From Streptosporangiaceae bacterium (GTDB taxonomy: Bacteria > Actinomycetota > Actinomycetes > Streptosporangiales > Streptosporangiaceae), in NCBI GenBank assembly GCA_025934635.1, contig JAICWX010000008.1, positions 1 through 59,486 on the forward strand: DNA of 59,486 bases, given 5' to 3'. The position numbers were made by a program, and so were the translations under genes. Below, piece after piece: positions 16,757 to 24,526 of the stretch; the first letter of the stretch is position 1, and each line of letters starts with the position of its first letter. The notes under the pieces were generated by a model. That model worked only from the letters and a program-made list of their open reading frames with translations. It did no database searches and was not told the DNA's origin.

Positions 16757-16784
16757 ACGCGGCAGCAATCGATTGCTGCCGCGT
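16757..16784. promoter_or_regulatory. 28-bp perfect palindrome, candidate LacI operator
   Basis: The 14-nt left arm (ACGCGGCAGCAATC) is followed immediately by its exact complement, centred on the CG at 16770-16771. The core GCAATCGATTGC has the central CG typical of LacI-family operators. It lies between the lacI-type gene and the dehydrogenase-importer operon. A terminator reading is less likely because there is no loop or T-tract. Confidence 0.65.
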
Positions 16785-16820
16785 TAGCCGCGGAAAAGGG
16801 CTGGGCGGGCACGCGGAGCG

Positions 16821-17867
16821 TCAGGCAGATGAGGTGCCGGCCGCCGCGTGCTGCGCGGACGTGGAGCCCCGGACGACGAGCTCCGGCGCGAGGTAGAGGA
16901 CCTTCACCGGTCCCCCGGCCCCGTTGATCCGCTCGAGCAGCAGCTGCGCCGCCTCGGTACCGAGCTGGTAATGCGGGAAGCGCACCGTGGTGAGCGGGGG
17001 CCTGAGCCGGTCGATGAACGGCATGTCGTTGAAGCCGATCACCGAGATGTCGTCGGGGCAGGACAGCGAGCGCTCGTCGAGTGCGGTGTAGCACCCCACC
17101 GCCAGCATGTCGTTGGCCGCGGCCACCGCCGTGAAGCCCGGATGCCGCGCGAGCAGTTCCCGGCAGCAGCGGGCGCCCTCCTCGACCGTGTACCTGGCGG
17201 CGTATGCGATCAGGCTCTCGTCCACCGCCAGCTCGTGCGCCGCCATGCCGTCCCGGAACCCGCGCAGCCGGCTCAACCCGGTGGATGCCTCCTGCGGCCC
17301 CGCGATGTGCGCGATCCGGGTGTGGCCGAGCCGGGCCAGATGGCTGACCGCCATCCGCGCGCCCTGCTCGTTATCGACCGAGACCGAGGGGAAGCCGTAG
17401 TCCGGCGCCAGCCGGTTCATCAGCACGACCGGCACCTCCGCCGCGGCCGCCTCGGCCAGCAGCCGGTCGTGCAGCGTCGCGGTGGCCAGCGCGAACCCGT
17501 CGACATGCCGGGCCCGCATCTGCTCGAACAAGGTGCGCTCGCGACCCGCGTCGGCGTCGGTGTTGCCGATCAGCGCGACGTAGCCCGCCGCGGCCAGCTT
17601 GTCCTCCAGACCGCGCACGATCGGCGGGAACAGCGGGTTGTTCAGGTCGGGGATCAGCACGCCGACCGTGTGGGAGCGCCGGGTCCGCAGGCTCCGGGCG
17701 ACCGGGTTGGGCCGGTAGCCGAGCCGGTCGGCGGCCTCGCTCACCCGGCGGGCCGTTTCCTCGCTGACCAGGATCCGGGTCTCGAGGTTGAGCGCGCGGG
17801 ATGCGGTGGCCGGATGAACCCGGGCCGCGGCCGCGACATCTCGCAGCGTGGCCGGCCGCTCAGGCAT
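16821..17867 (-). CDS. LacI-family transcriptional regulator
   Basis: The 348-residue regulator has an N-terminal helix-turn-helix (TLRDVAAAARVHPATASRALN, residues 7-27), hinge (NPVARSLRTRRSHTVGVLIP) and a periplasmic-binding-like sensor domain (DLNNPLFPPIVRGLE through ISVIGFNDMPFIDRLRPPLTTV). It most likely represses the dehydrogenase-importer operon just downstream through the palindromes at 16665-16784, with the imported compound or a derivative as inducer. Same strand as the operon, with about 200 bp between. Length is normal for the family. Confidence 0.88.
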   Translation of the reverse strand: MPERPATLRDVAAAARVHPATASRALNLETRILVSEETARRVSEAADRLGYRPNPVARSLRTRRSHTVGVLIPDLNNPLFPPIVRGLEDKLAAAGYVALIGNTDADAGRERTLFEQMRARHVDGFALATATLHDRLLAEAAAAEVPVVLMNRLAPDYGFPSVSVDNEQGARMAVSHLARLGHTRIAHIAGPQEASTGLSRLRGFRDGMAAHELAVDESLIAYAARYTVEEGARCCRELLARHPGFTAVAAANDMLAVGCYTALDERSLSCPDDISVIGFNDMPFIDRLRPPLTTVRFPHYQLGTEAAQLLLERINGAGGPVKVLYLAPELVVRGSTSAQHAAAGTSSA

Positions 17868-17942
17868 GGCTCATCTCCGGCTCCCCCACCATCTTGGCGC
17901 TGACTGGCCCGTTTTGGACGGACTAACCCTATCCAGGGGGCA

Positions 17943-18404
17943 TTACCTGCCGCTACTGGCCGCGCTGAGCATCGAGGCAGGCAGATGGCGGGCCAGGACA
18001 CCGCGGTGGGTGGGCACCGCCTCGGCGTGGCGCCGTTCGCCCGCCTCGGTCAGCACCACGTAGATGCCGCGCCGGTCCTCGTCGCAGCCGCAGCGCTCGA
18101 CCAGGCCGTGCCGGGCCAGCCGGTCGACCAGGCGCGACAGCGCGCTCTGGCTCAGGTGGACGGCCTCGGCGAGGTCCTGTGCCCGGAACTTGCGCCCGTG
18201 GCTCTCAGTGAGCCGCTCCAGGACCTCGAAGTCGCTGACCCCGAGCCCGTGCCGCTCGCCGAGCTCGCGCTCCAGCGCGGCGCAGGCGGCGGCGTGGCAG
18301 GCCGCCATCTCCCGCCAGGCGCTCACCACGACGTCCTGCGCGCCGGCGCCGTCGCCGGTCATGACGCCGTCCTGGGCCGCCGTGCTGCCTCGCGTCGCGC
18401 TCAC
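17943..18404 (-). CDS. MarR-family transcriptional regulator
   Basis: The 153-residue protein has a MarR winged helix: GLGVSDFEVLERLTE, recognition region FRAQDLAEAVHLSQSALSRLVDRLARHGLVER, and the wing CDEDRRGIYVVLTEAG. The start is GTG 18404. It is divergent from the MFS exporter at 18492, and the shared intergenic region carries an inverted repeat over the exporter promoter, so it is probably a ligand-released repressor of the pump. Cys108 lies beside the wing, which could allow redox sensing, but this is speculative. Confidence 0.85.
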   Translation of the reverse strand: MSATRGSTAAQDGVMTGDGAGAQDVVVSAWREMAACHAAACAALERELGERHGLGVSDFEVLERLTESHGRKFRAQDLAEAVHLSQSALSRLVDRLARHGLVERCGCDEDRRGIYVVLTEAGERRHAEAVPTHRGVLARHLPASMLSAASSGR

Positions 18405-18433
18405 GGGCGCAGCCTAGCGCCCCGCCGATATTA

Positions 18434-18484
18434 TTGCAAGCACATTAATTGTTCTTGCATCTAGTGCTTGCACATACATATAGT
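18434..18484 (+). promoter_or_regulatory. MFS promoter with MarR operator
   Basis: TTGCAT (18455-18460) and TATAGT (18479-18484) are spaced 18 bp apart, and the -10 ends 7 bp before ATG 18492, which suggests a leaderless mRNA. TGCAAGCAC (18435-18443) and GTGCTTGCA (18464-18472) form a perfect 9-bp inverted repeat that brackets the -35. A third TTGCA half-site lies between the arms. This is a good candidate binding site for the divergent MarR protein. Confidence 0.65.
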
Positions 18485-18491
18485 TTTGCCC

Positions 18492-20021
18492 ATGACTTCA
18501 CCCGACGCACTTCACTCCGGTGCCCGTCCGGGGGGCGGCCAGGTCTGGACGCCTCAGCTGCGGGCGATCCTGATCGTGCTCGGCGGCGCGTTGTGCCTCG
18601 ACGGCCTGGATGTCTCGATGGTCGGCGTCGCCCTGCCGTCGATCCGGACCGCACTCGGCCTGAGCACCTCGTCTTTGCAGTGGATCGTCAGCGGCTACGT
18701 ACTCGGCTACGGCGGCCTGCTGCTTCTCGGCGGCCGGGCCGCCGACCTGCTCGGCCGCAGGCGGGTCTTCCTGGTGGCCCTGGCCGTCTTCGCCCTCGTC
18801 TCGCTCCTCGGCGGCCTGGTGAGCAGCCCGGGCCTGCTGATCGCGGCCCGTTTCGTGAAGGGGGTGGCGGCGGCCTTCACCGCCCCGGCCAGCATGTCCC
18901 TGCTCACCACGACGTTCCCCGAGGGGCCGATGCGGAACCGCGCGTTCAGCGTGTACACGGTCTTCGGGGCCAGCGGTTTCTCCCTGGGCCTGGTCCTGTC
19001 CGGCCTGCTGACCGAGATCAGCTGGCGGTGGACGCTGCTGGTGCCCGCCCCGGTGGCGGTCCTGGTGCTGGCCGCGGCCAGCTGGCTCATCCCCCGCGGC
19101 GAGCGCACGGTCCGCGGCGACCGCAGGTTCGACTTCCCCGGCGCGCTGGCCATCACCGCGGCCATGCTGCTGCTGGTCTACACGGTGGTCTCCGCCCAGC
19201 AGGCGGGCTGGGGCTCGGCCCGGACCATCGGCTCGTTCACGGCCGTCGCCGCGCTGCTCGGGCTCTTCACCGTCATCGAGCGGCGGAGCCGGGATCCGCT
19301 GGTGCAGTTCGGCATCTTCTCCTCGCGGGCCCTGCTGCGCGCGAACGCCGGGGCGGTGACGCTGTTCGGCAGCTACATCTCGTTCCAGTTCCTGGTGACC
19401 CAGTACCTGCAGACCCTGTCCGGCTGGTCCGCGCTGACCACCGCGCTCGCGTTCTTCCCGGCCGGGGTGGTGGTCGTGGTCCTGTCCACCCGGATGGCCC
19501 CGCTGCTCGGCCGCTTCGGCCCGGCACCGCTCACCGCGGTCGCCTTCACCTGCCTGATCATCGCCTACGCGGTGTTCCTGCGGGCCGGCGTCCGGCCGGA
19601 CTACCCGGCGGTGATGCTGCCCGCCACGCTGCTCATCGGCCTGGCCTTCGGCCTCGGGTTCTCCTCCCTCAGCGTGGCGGCCACGGCCGGCGTCCCGGAC
19701 GCGGAGCAGGGCCTGGCGGCCAGCTTGTTCCAGACGTCGTTCCAGGTTGGCGGGGCAGTTGTGCTGGCGGTCGTCACCGCCGTGATCGACGCCGCCGGTG
19801 CGGGCCGGGCGCTCTCCCCGGCGGCCACGCTGGCCGCGTACCGGCCCGCCCTGATCCTGATCACCGGCGTGGCCGCGGCCGGCACGCTAGTCGCGCTGAG
19901 CGGGCTGCGGCGCCGGCGGGATCTCGTGGCCGCACCGGAGACCGGGCTGACCGCCCCGGCTATGGCGCCCCCGGCCGCGGCCGGCCGGGCCGGCGTCAGG
20001 CCGACCGGTGGGCCGAGATGA
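18492..20021 (+). CDS. MFS drug exporter (DHA2/EmrB-QacA type)
   Basis: The 509-residue protein has 14 predicted membrane segments. Characteristic motifs are CLDGLDVSMVGVALPSI (motif D1-like), GGRAADLLGRRRVFL (motif A) and the FGLGFSSLSVAATAGVPDAEQGLAASLFQTSFQVGGA segment typical of DHA2 pumps. It likely exports a hydrophobic drug or signal molecule by proton antiport. ATG 18492 was preferred over TTG 18468, which lies inside the promoter. The C-terminus ends in an Ala/Pro tail, and the final 26 bp overlap the 3' end of the convergent small gene at 19996-20181. Confidence 0.85.
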   Translation: MTSPDALHSGARPGGGQVWTPQLRAILIVLGGALCLDGLDVSMVGVALPSIRTALGLSTSSLQWIVSGYVLGYGGLLLLGGRAADLLGRRRVFLVALAVFALVSLLGGLVSSPGLLIAARFVKGVAAAFTAPASMSLLTTTFPEGPMRNRAFSVYTVFGASGFSLGLVLSGLLTEISWRWTLLVPAPVAVLVLAAASWLIPRGERTVRGDRRFDFPGALAITAAMLLLVYTVVSAQQAGWGSARTIGSFTAVAALLGLFTVIERRSRDPLVQFGIFSSRALLRANAGAVTLFGSYISFQFLVTQYLQTLSGWSALTTALAFFPAGVVVVVLSTRMAPLLGRFGPAPLTAVAFTCLIIAYAVFLRAGVRPDYPAVMLPATLLIGLAFGLGFSSLSVAATAGVPDAEQGLAASLFQTSFQVGGAVVLAVVTAVIDAAGAGRALSPAATLAAYRPALILITGVAAAGTLVALSGLRRRRDLVAAPETGLTAPAMAPPAAAGRAGVRPTGGPR

Positions 20022-20181
20022 TGATGACGACGGACCGGCCGCGGGCCGGAGCCAGCACGGTCCGGGTCCAGCTGATACGCCAGCGGGGGAACCGGCGGCC
20101 GGGCTTCGGGCCGGCCGCCTGGTGCCGTACGAGGTCATCGCGGTGCTGAGCGACCAGGGTCTTGGCGATTTCGGGATGCAT
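19996..20181 (-). CDS. 61-residue conserved small protein (MHPEIA type)
   Basis: The product MHPEIAKTLVAQHRDDLVRHQ... begins with the MHPE(I/L) signature seen in many short actinobacterial proteins of unknown function next to regulators or transporters. The ATG at 20181 follows AGGAG by 6 bases. A perfect TTGACA with AT-rich repeats lies 60-90 bp upstream, so the gene has its own promoter. It overlaps the end of the MFS gene tail-to-tail by 26 bp. The remainder is basic (GPKPGRRFPRWRISW). Function unknown. Confidence 0.6.
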   Translation of the reverse strand: MHPEIAKTLVAQHRDDLVRHQAAGPKPGRRFPRWRISWTRTVLAPARGRSVVIIISAHRSA

Positions 20182-20228
20182 GGCGTCTCCTGGTTCCGTT
20201 CGGTGGACACTGAGGTGACATACTTACG

Positions 20229-20270
20229 ATGTATCTCAAGTTATGAACTTGTCAAGATATATCTCGAGTT
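20229..20270 (-). promoter_or_regulatory. Promoter region with repeats upstream of the 61-residue gene
   Basis: Read on the minus strand, a perfect TTGACA is followed after 16-17 bp by TACATC/ACATCG as a possible -10. On the plus strand, ATGTATCTCAAGTT (20229-20242) and ATATATCTCGAGTT (20257-20270) are 14-bp direct repeats with two differences, and CAAGTT...AACTTG is a perfect inverted repeat between them. This arrangement looks like a regulator binding site over a strong promoter. The rest of 20182-20413 shows nothing else. Confidence 0.5.
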
Positions 20271-20413
20271 CTGGACACGGCTCCGGCTAGGACTTGCGGC
20301 CGTACGGGCGGCCGGCAGTTACGAAGGGCCGGAGCCAGCGGGGCGCGGGATCAGGTGCCTGGCGGGCGTCTTCGGCTGCCCGGCCCCGTCATTGTGCCTC
20401 GCGGGTCTGACAT

Positions 20414-21229
20414 TTACGGGGCCTCCGGAGCGGGGTGCAGCGGGGGATCGAGGATGGGGTAGCTGAGCAGCACGAACTCGACCGGGACGGCGTCCGGAGG
20501 GCGGCGCTCCGGGTCCCGGCGGCCGACGATTTCGCGGTCGTGCGACAGCCGGTCGAAGGCCTGCGAGATCTCCTCGTACAGGCGCCTGGCCTCCGCAGGC
20601 GTCACGTACAGCCTGCTCGACGAGGTCCCCAGGGCATCATCGAGGTCGCGCGGCCACGACGCCGTCGAGGTGAGGCTACGCCGGGCCCGGGTCAGCAGCC
20701 GGTCCATGTACACCTGGTCCAGAGCCTGGGCCGCGAGCGCGGTCCCCGGATCTTCCTGGCTCCTCCCCCAGCTCAGCGTGTCGTAGGCCCGACGCCAGGG
20801 CCGCTCCCGGCCCCGGCCTCCGCCGGCCTCCTCCACGAAGCCGTACTTGGCCAGGGTCCGCAGGTGAAAAGCACAGTTCGCCGGGGATTCGCCGAGCATG
20901 TCGCTGGCCTGCGTCGCGGTGAGGGTCCCGGACGCGGCGAGCGCCTCGAGCAGTGCCCAGCGCAGCGGGTGGGCGAGCGCCCGGATGGCCCGCGGGTCGG
21001 TCAGGTCGACTCGGACGCGCGGCCGCGCGCCACCCGGATCCGCCTCTTCGGCCGTGCTCCGGGCCGGGCCGGCCGTGCTCCCGGCCTCTTCGGCCGTGCT
21101 CCGCGCCGGGCCGGCCGCGGGCCGGGGTCCCGCAGGCGCCGCGTCCGTCACCGGCTGGGCAGGCGTCACGCGCTCCGCAGCGTCCGCGAGCGGCGCCATC
21201 CGGCCCTTCGCCGATTCTTCGGAAGTCAT
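20414..21229 (-). CDS. ArsR-like helix-turn-helix regulator
   Basis: The 271-residue protein starts with a low-complexity N-terminus that contains a duplicated GPARSTAEEA segment (about residues 35-65). A winged helix follows: DPRAIRALAHPLRWALLEALA, then TATQASDMLGESPANCAFHLRTLAKYGFVEE. The C-terminal half contains a helical region (AQALDQVYMDRLL, EARRLYEEISQAFDRL) seen in actinobacterial HTH_20-type regulators. ATG 21229 lies next to a GTTTCGAAAC palindrome. It probably regulates itself through three TTTCGA repeats. No obvious target gene adjoins it. Confidence 0.75.
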   Translation of the reverse strand: MTSEESAKGRMAPLADAAERVTPAQPVTDAAPAGPRPAAGPARSTAEEAGSTAGPARSTAEEADPGGARPRVRVDLTDPRAIRALAHPLRWALLEALAASGTLTATQASDMLGESPANCAFHLRTLAKYGFVEEAGGGRGRERPWRRAYDTLSWGRSQEDPGTALAAQALDQVYMDRLLTRARRSLTSTASWPRDLDDALGTSSSRLYVTPAEARRLYEEISQAFDRLSHDREIVGRRDPERRPPDAVPVEFVLLSYPILDPPLHPAPEAP

Positions 21230-21278
21230 GTTTCGAAACACTACGCTCGAAAGAGTTGTTTTGACAAGTCTCTCGAAA
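21230..21278 (-). promoter_or_regulatory. Three TTTCGA-type repeats upstream of the ArsR-like gene
   Basis: TCGAAA (plus strand) occurs at 21233-21238, 21247-21252 and 21273-21278; the first is part of a perfect 10-bp palindrome GTTTCGAAAC touching the start codon. Repeats of this kind directly upstream of a regulator suggest autoregulation. Confidence 0.45.
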
Positions 21279-21406
21279 CACTTCTTCCGAAGCACCCGGC
21301 GGCCCCTAGGGCGGCCGACCCCCGGGTTCCTCGCCTCAGCATCCTCATCCGCACCGCAGTTTCCGCCTACCACCCGTCCCGGTCCTCGGTCGCCCTCCGG
21401 CAACGG

Positions 21407-21460
21407 CATGGATGCTCCATCGACGCCGCGCTCACGACATGGATGCTTCATCGACGCCGC
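21407..21460. repeat. Two-copy direct repeat, 23 bp conserved, 31-bp period
   Basis: Copies at 21407-21429 and 21438-21460 differ at one base. The first copy contains the short palindrome ATGGATGCTCCAT. The repeats lie in the roughly 600-bp gap (21230-21825) between the ArsR-like gene and the secreted protein gene, which is otherwise without a convincing gene and is AT-rich from 21540 to 21700. Confidence 0.6.
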
Positions 21461-21825
21461 AGGCCGCGCCGACCGGGATGCTACGGGGCGAGGCCGGGTG
21501 CCGCCAGACGTGCCGCCCCGCCGATTTGCGTCATTTGCCAATTTAGCGGGAATTATTCGTAAGACTTTACTAAAAGCTTATTCATTGCAGTTTGGACGGG
21601 CATCGCCTAGCCATTCGGGGCTGACTATATGACCAGGTTGAGAGTTACGTGATGAGTATTGAAAAGCAACCGCGCTTACCACGCGGATAGCATTTGCTTC
21701 CGACTGTGAACCGTGCTGTGAACAGCGGCGTCTCACGTACGTAACAAGCTCGGCCGCCAGATGCCGGCCCGCAGTTCACCGGATTTGACGGCACATGAAA
21801 AATGCCTCACCAACGGAGGAAAACT

Positions 21826-22521
21826 ATGCGACTTGGCGCGAGAATGATGCTGTGGGCGTGCTGCGCCGGCCCTGCCGTGGCGGCCATGCTCGTCACGGGA
21901 TCCGGCCCGGCGAACGCGGCGGGACTCACGCCAGCAGGAATTGCCGCGAGCAACGCCCACCCCCACCAGGGCCCGGGGGGCGGCGGCCCCGGCAGCGGGC
22001 ACGGCCCGGGGGGCGGCGGCCCCGGCAGCGGATTCGGCCCCGGGGGCGGCGGCCCCGGCGGCGGATTCGGCCCGGGTGGCGGGCACGGCCCGGGCGGGCC
22101 GAACTGTGACTGGCGGCAGCTCGAGCGGTGGGACGTGGGCGGCACCAACACGATCGACCTCACCTACAACGCCGCGCCCTTCACGTACGGCGTGCATATC
22201 CGGCAGGACGGCGGCTGCATCCGCGGGACGCTGACCGACATCGGCATCCCCAGCGGGCCGACGACCGGGCCGATCTTCGGCACTATCAACGGGAACCAGA
22301 TCACGTTCTCCTTCCGCTACACCTACACCGGTCAAACCCAGGGCACGCGGACCTTCACCGGCTTCATCGGCCGGTCGGGCGTCGTGAGCGGCAACTGGGG
22401 CGAGACGGGTCCGGAACACGGCCACGGGACCTGGCAGCTGGCGAGCAGGGCCGACCGGGCCTGCTCCCCGCACGTACTGCGGTGGCAGCCGTGGCGCCTG
22501 TGCCCCGTGCACAGCAGTTAG
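21826..22521 (+). CDS. Secreted Gly/Pro-rich protein with C-terminal beta domain
   Basis: The 231-residue protein has a signal peptide (RLGARMMLWACCAGPAVAAMLVTG, cleavage near ANA-AG). Residues about 45-92 are a low-complexity GPGGGGPGSGHGPG-type repeat region. A C-terminal domain of about 110 residues (WDVGGTNTIDLTYNAAPFTYGVHIRQDGG to VVSGNWGE) looks like an all-beta barrel with two cysteines. The family is not recognised. ATG 21826 follows GGAGG. It is a single gene ended by a strong terminator at 22537-22573, so it probably acts alone at the cell surface. Confidence 0.65.
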   Translation: MRLGARMMLWACCAGPAVAAMLVTGSGPANAAGLTPAGIAASNAHPHQGPGGGGPGSGHGPGGGGPGSGFGPGGGGPGGGFGPGGGHGPGGPNCDWRQLERWDVGGTNTIDLTYNAAPFTYGVHIRQDGGCIRGTLTDIGIPSGPTTGPIFGTINGNQITFSFRYTYTGQTQGTRTFTGFIGRSGVVSGNWGETGPEHGHGTWQLASRADRACSPHVLRWQPWRLCPVHSS

Positions 22522-22536
22522 GCAGTTAGGCAGGAG

Positions 22537-22573
22537 GGCCGGCCGCACCGATCCCGGTGCGGCCGGCCTTTCT
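22537..22573 (+). terminator. Rho-independent terminator of the secreted-protein gene
   Basis: Perfect 14-bp stem (22537-22550 with 22555-22568), 4-nt loop ATCC, followed by TTTCT. It starts 15 bp after the stop codon. This is the clearest intrinsic terminator in the window. Confidence 0.85.
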
Positions 22574-22636
22574 CACGCCACGCCGGCAGTCGCGTCTTTC
22601 CAGGTCGGCGGCAACGCCGGCGCACATAATGGCCGC

Positions 22637-23365
22637 ATGATCGACGAGCTGATCGCGCGGATGGCGGCCCTGCTCGGGCCGCTGCAGGCCGGCGGCGACC
22701 AGCGGCGGTACTTCCACGCCACGTACCAGCGGACCACGATCGCGGTGGCCGAGGAGATCAGGCGCGGCGGCTTCGCCGATCCCGGCTGGGTGGAGCGCTG
22801 GGACATTGCCTTCGCGGACCTGTACCTCGACGCCCTGGAGGCATCGCTGGCGGGACGCAGGCCGTCGCGGCCCTGGGAGATCGCGTTCGGCGCCCCGGCC
22901 GGCCTGCCCGCGCTCCGGCACGTGCTGCTCGGCATGAACGCCCACATCAACTACGACCTGCCGCAGGCGCTGGTGGCGGTGATCAGCGACGAGGAGTTCG
23001 GCGACGCGGCGCTGGTGGCCCGCCGGGAGGCGGATCACCAGGCGATCGACGGCGTGCTCGCCGCCCGGGTCGCGGCCGAGGGCGACGAGCTGGCCCGGCT
23101 GTCCGGTCCTCCCCCGCTGCTGGACCGGCTGCTCGAGCCCTTCAGCCGGCTCGGCACCCGGCGTTTCCTGCGCGAGGCCCGGGCCAAGGTGTGGGCCAAC
23201 GCGGTCACGCTGAACCAGGCCCGCGGCCACGGGCCCGGCGCCTATGCTGCGCGGCTGGCCCAGCTGGAGGAGCTCAGCGCGGCCAAGGTCAGCACGCTGC
23301 AGGCCCCCGGGCAGGTCCTGCTGAAACTGGCCGCGACCGGTTTCGGCGTCCGGCTTCCCGGCTAG
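22637..23365 (+). CDS. DUF5995 family protein
   Basis: The 242-residue protein has the family features YFHATYQRTTIAVAEEI, WVERWDIAFADLYLDAL, the HVLLGMNAHINYDLPQAL motif and ARAKVWANAVTLNQA. DUF5995 is an all-helical family with conserved His/Asn/Asp residues whose function is unknown. The ATG has no ribosome site, but CATAAT ends 6 bp upstream, which fits a leaderless transcript. It is convergent with the truncated hydrolase gene, whose lost 3' part would lie where this gene ends. Confidence 0.75.
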   Translation: MIDELIARMAALLGPLQAGGDQRRYFHATYQRTTIAVAEEIRRGGFADPGWVERWDIAFADLYLDALEASLAGRRPSRPWEIAFGAPAGLPALRHVLLGMNAHINYDLPQALVAVISDEEFGDAALVARREADHQAIDGVLAARVAAEGDELARLSGPPPLLDRLLEPFSRLGTRRFLREARAKVWANAVTLNQARGHGPGAYAARLAQLEELSAAKVSTLQAPGQVLLKLAATGFGVRLPG

Positions 23366-23439
23366 GACCGCGGCCCCGGGCAGGCAGCAGGCCCGGCCCT
23401 CGCGGCGGCCATTTCGCCCCGTCCGGGGAGCCCGAAGCT

Positions 23440-24008
23440 TTACGCGCAGGAGCTGCGCGCGTCCTGCCGCCCAGGACGGCTGGCCGCGCAGGGCGGCGAC
23501 GTCCTCCGGGCTGACCTGAGCGGCCCGGCGCAGGAAACGCTCCACCGCGTCCGCCTGCCTGCCCGCCCTGACCAGGCGCTCCAGCTGCTCCGCGAAGTCA
23601 TCCGGCAGCGCGGGCGCGCTGCCGCCGGCGTGATAGGGCGGTTCCCACAGGGCCAGCCGGGTGATGGCCGGATTCCGGGCGGCGGCGCGCAGCGCCAGCC
23701 CGGCCCCGGACGACCCGCCGAACACCGCGGCCGAACCGCCGGCCGCGACGATGACCGCCGCCAGGTCCTCGGCCTCCCGTTCGACCGCGTACGGCTGCGT
23801 GTCACCGCTGCCGCCGCGGCCCCGCCGGTCGTAGCTGAAGACGGCGAGCCGCCGGGACAGGGCCGCCGCCAGGGCGGACATCACCGGGTCGGCCCGCTCG
23901 TTCAGCGCGCCCTGGACCAAGACGACCGGCGGGCCCGCGCCGGACTGGTCGACGGCGATGACGGTGCCGTCGGCCGAGGTCACCGTGCCCGTCCGGATGC
24001 CGTCCACG
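23440..24008 (-). pseudogene. Truncated alpha/beta hydrolase
   Basis: From GTG 24008 the frame gives about 185 residues of a typical hydrolase: TVTSADGTVIAVDQSGAGPPVVLVQGAL, FSYDRRGRGGSGDTQPYAVEREAEDL, nucleophile elbow GGSSG (Ser99) and LALWEPPY. After QPSWAAGRAQLL the similarity stops; the remaining 80-90 residues with the acid and histidine of the triad are absent, and the frame simply runs on antisense through the DUF5995 gene. It therefore looks disrupted by a deletion. It lies 7 bp after the VOC gene, the former operon partner. Confidence 0.65.
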
Positions 24009-24015
24009 CCCGGGC

Positions 24016-24408
24016 TCAGCTGGCCGGCTCGACCAGGCACAGCGCTTCCCAGTGATGCCCGTCGAGATCGGCGAAGCCGCGCTGGTAACGCCAGCCGTCG
24101 TCGCGCGGCGCCCCGGCCGGCTGGCCGCCCGCCGCCTCGGCCCGGCCGGCCAGCTCGTCCACCTGCTCGCGGGTCTCGACGCCGAGGACCAGGATCATCT
24201 CGGTGGTCACGGTGGCATCCGCGACGCCGTTGCGCGCGTACGAGGCGAACGTCGCCTCCGCCAGCAGCATGACCTGGGTGTGCTCGCTGATGATCACCGA
24301 CGCCATGTCTTCGGCCTGGCCGAAGAGGTCCAGGCCGAGCTCGGTGAAGAAGGCCTTGGACCGCCCGAGGTCCTTGACCGGCAGGTTGACGAAAAGCTTG
24401 GTGGCCAT
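24016..24408 (-). CDS. VOC/glyoxalase-fold protein
   Basis: The 130-residue protein begins KLFVNLPVKDLGRSKAFFTELGLDL and ends RGFADLDGHHWEALCL, the two ends of a vicinal-oxygen-chelate fold of the lactoylglutathione lyase-related type common in actinobacteria. The actual reaction is unknown. ATG follows AAGGAA. It is followed by the truncated hydrolase, and the AraC regulator lies 118 bp upstream on the same strand. Confidence 0.8.
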   Translation of the reverse strand: MATKLFVNLPVKDLGRSKAFFTELGLDLFGQAEDMASVIISEHTQVMLLAEATFASYARNGVADATVTTEMILVLGVETREQVDELAGRAEAAGGQPAGAPRDDGWRYQRGFADLDGHHWEALCLVEPAS

Positions 24409-24526
24409 GGGGATTTCCTTCGCTGGTAAATGATCTTCCAGGGACGGCTCCCAGTCTGCGCGGCCACGCCCCGGCTGGCATTGACGCCCGCTGCCAGCCG
24501 GTTGACCTTCCCTGCCCGGGCGGTTC

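Noticed and set aside
16757..16784. Reading the 28-bp palindrome as a terminator of the lacI-type gene
   Set aside because: It has no loop and no T-tract, and its CG-centred core matches LacI operators better.
22526..23435. Continuation of the hydrolase frame through the DUF5995 gene
   Set aside because: The sequence after about 23450 has no hydrolase similarity and is the reverse of DUF5995 codons.
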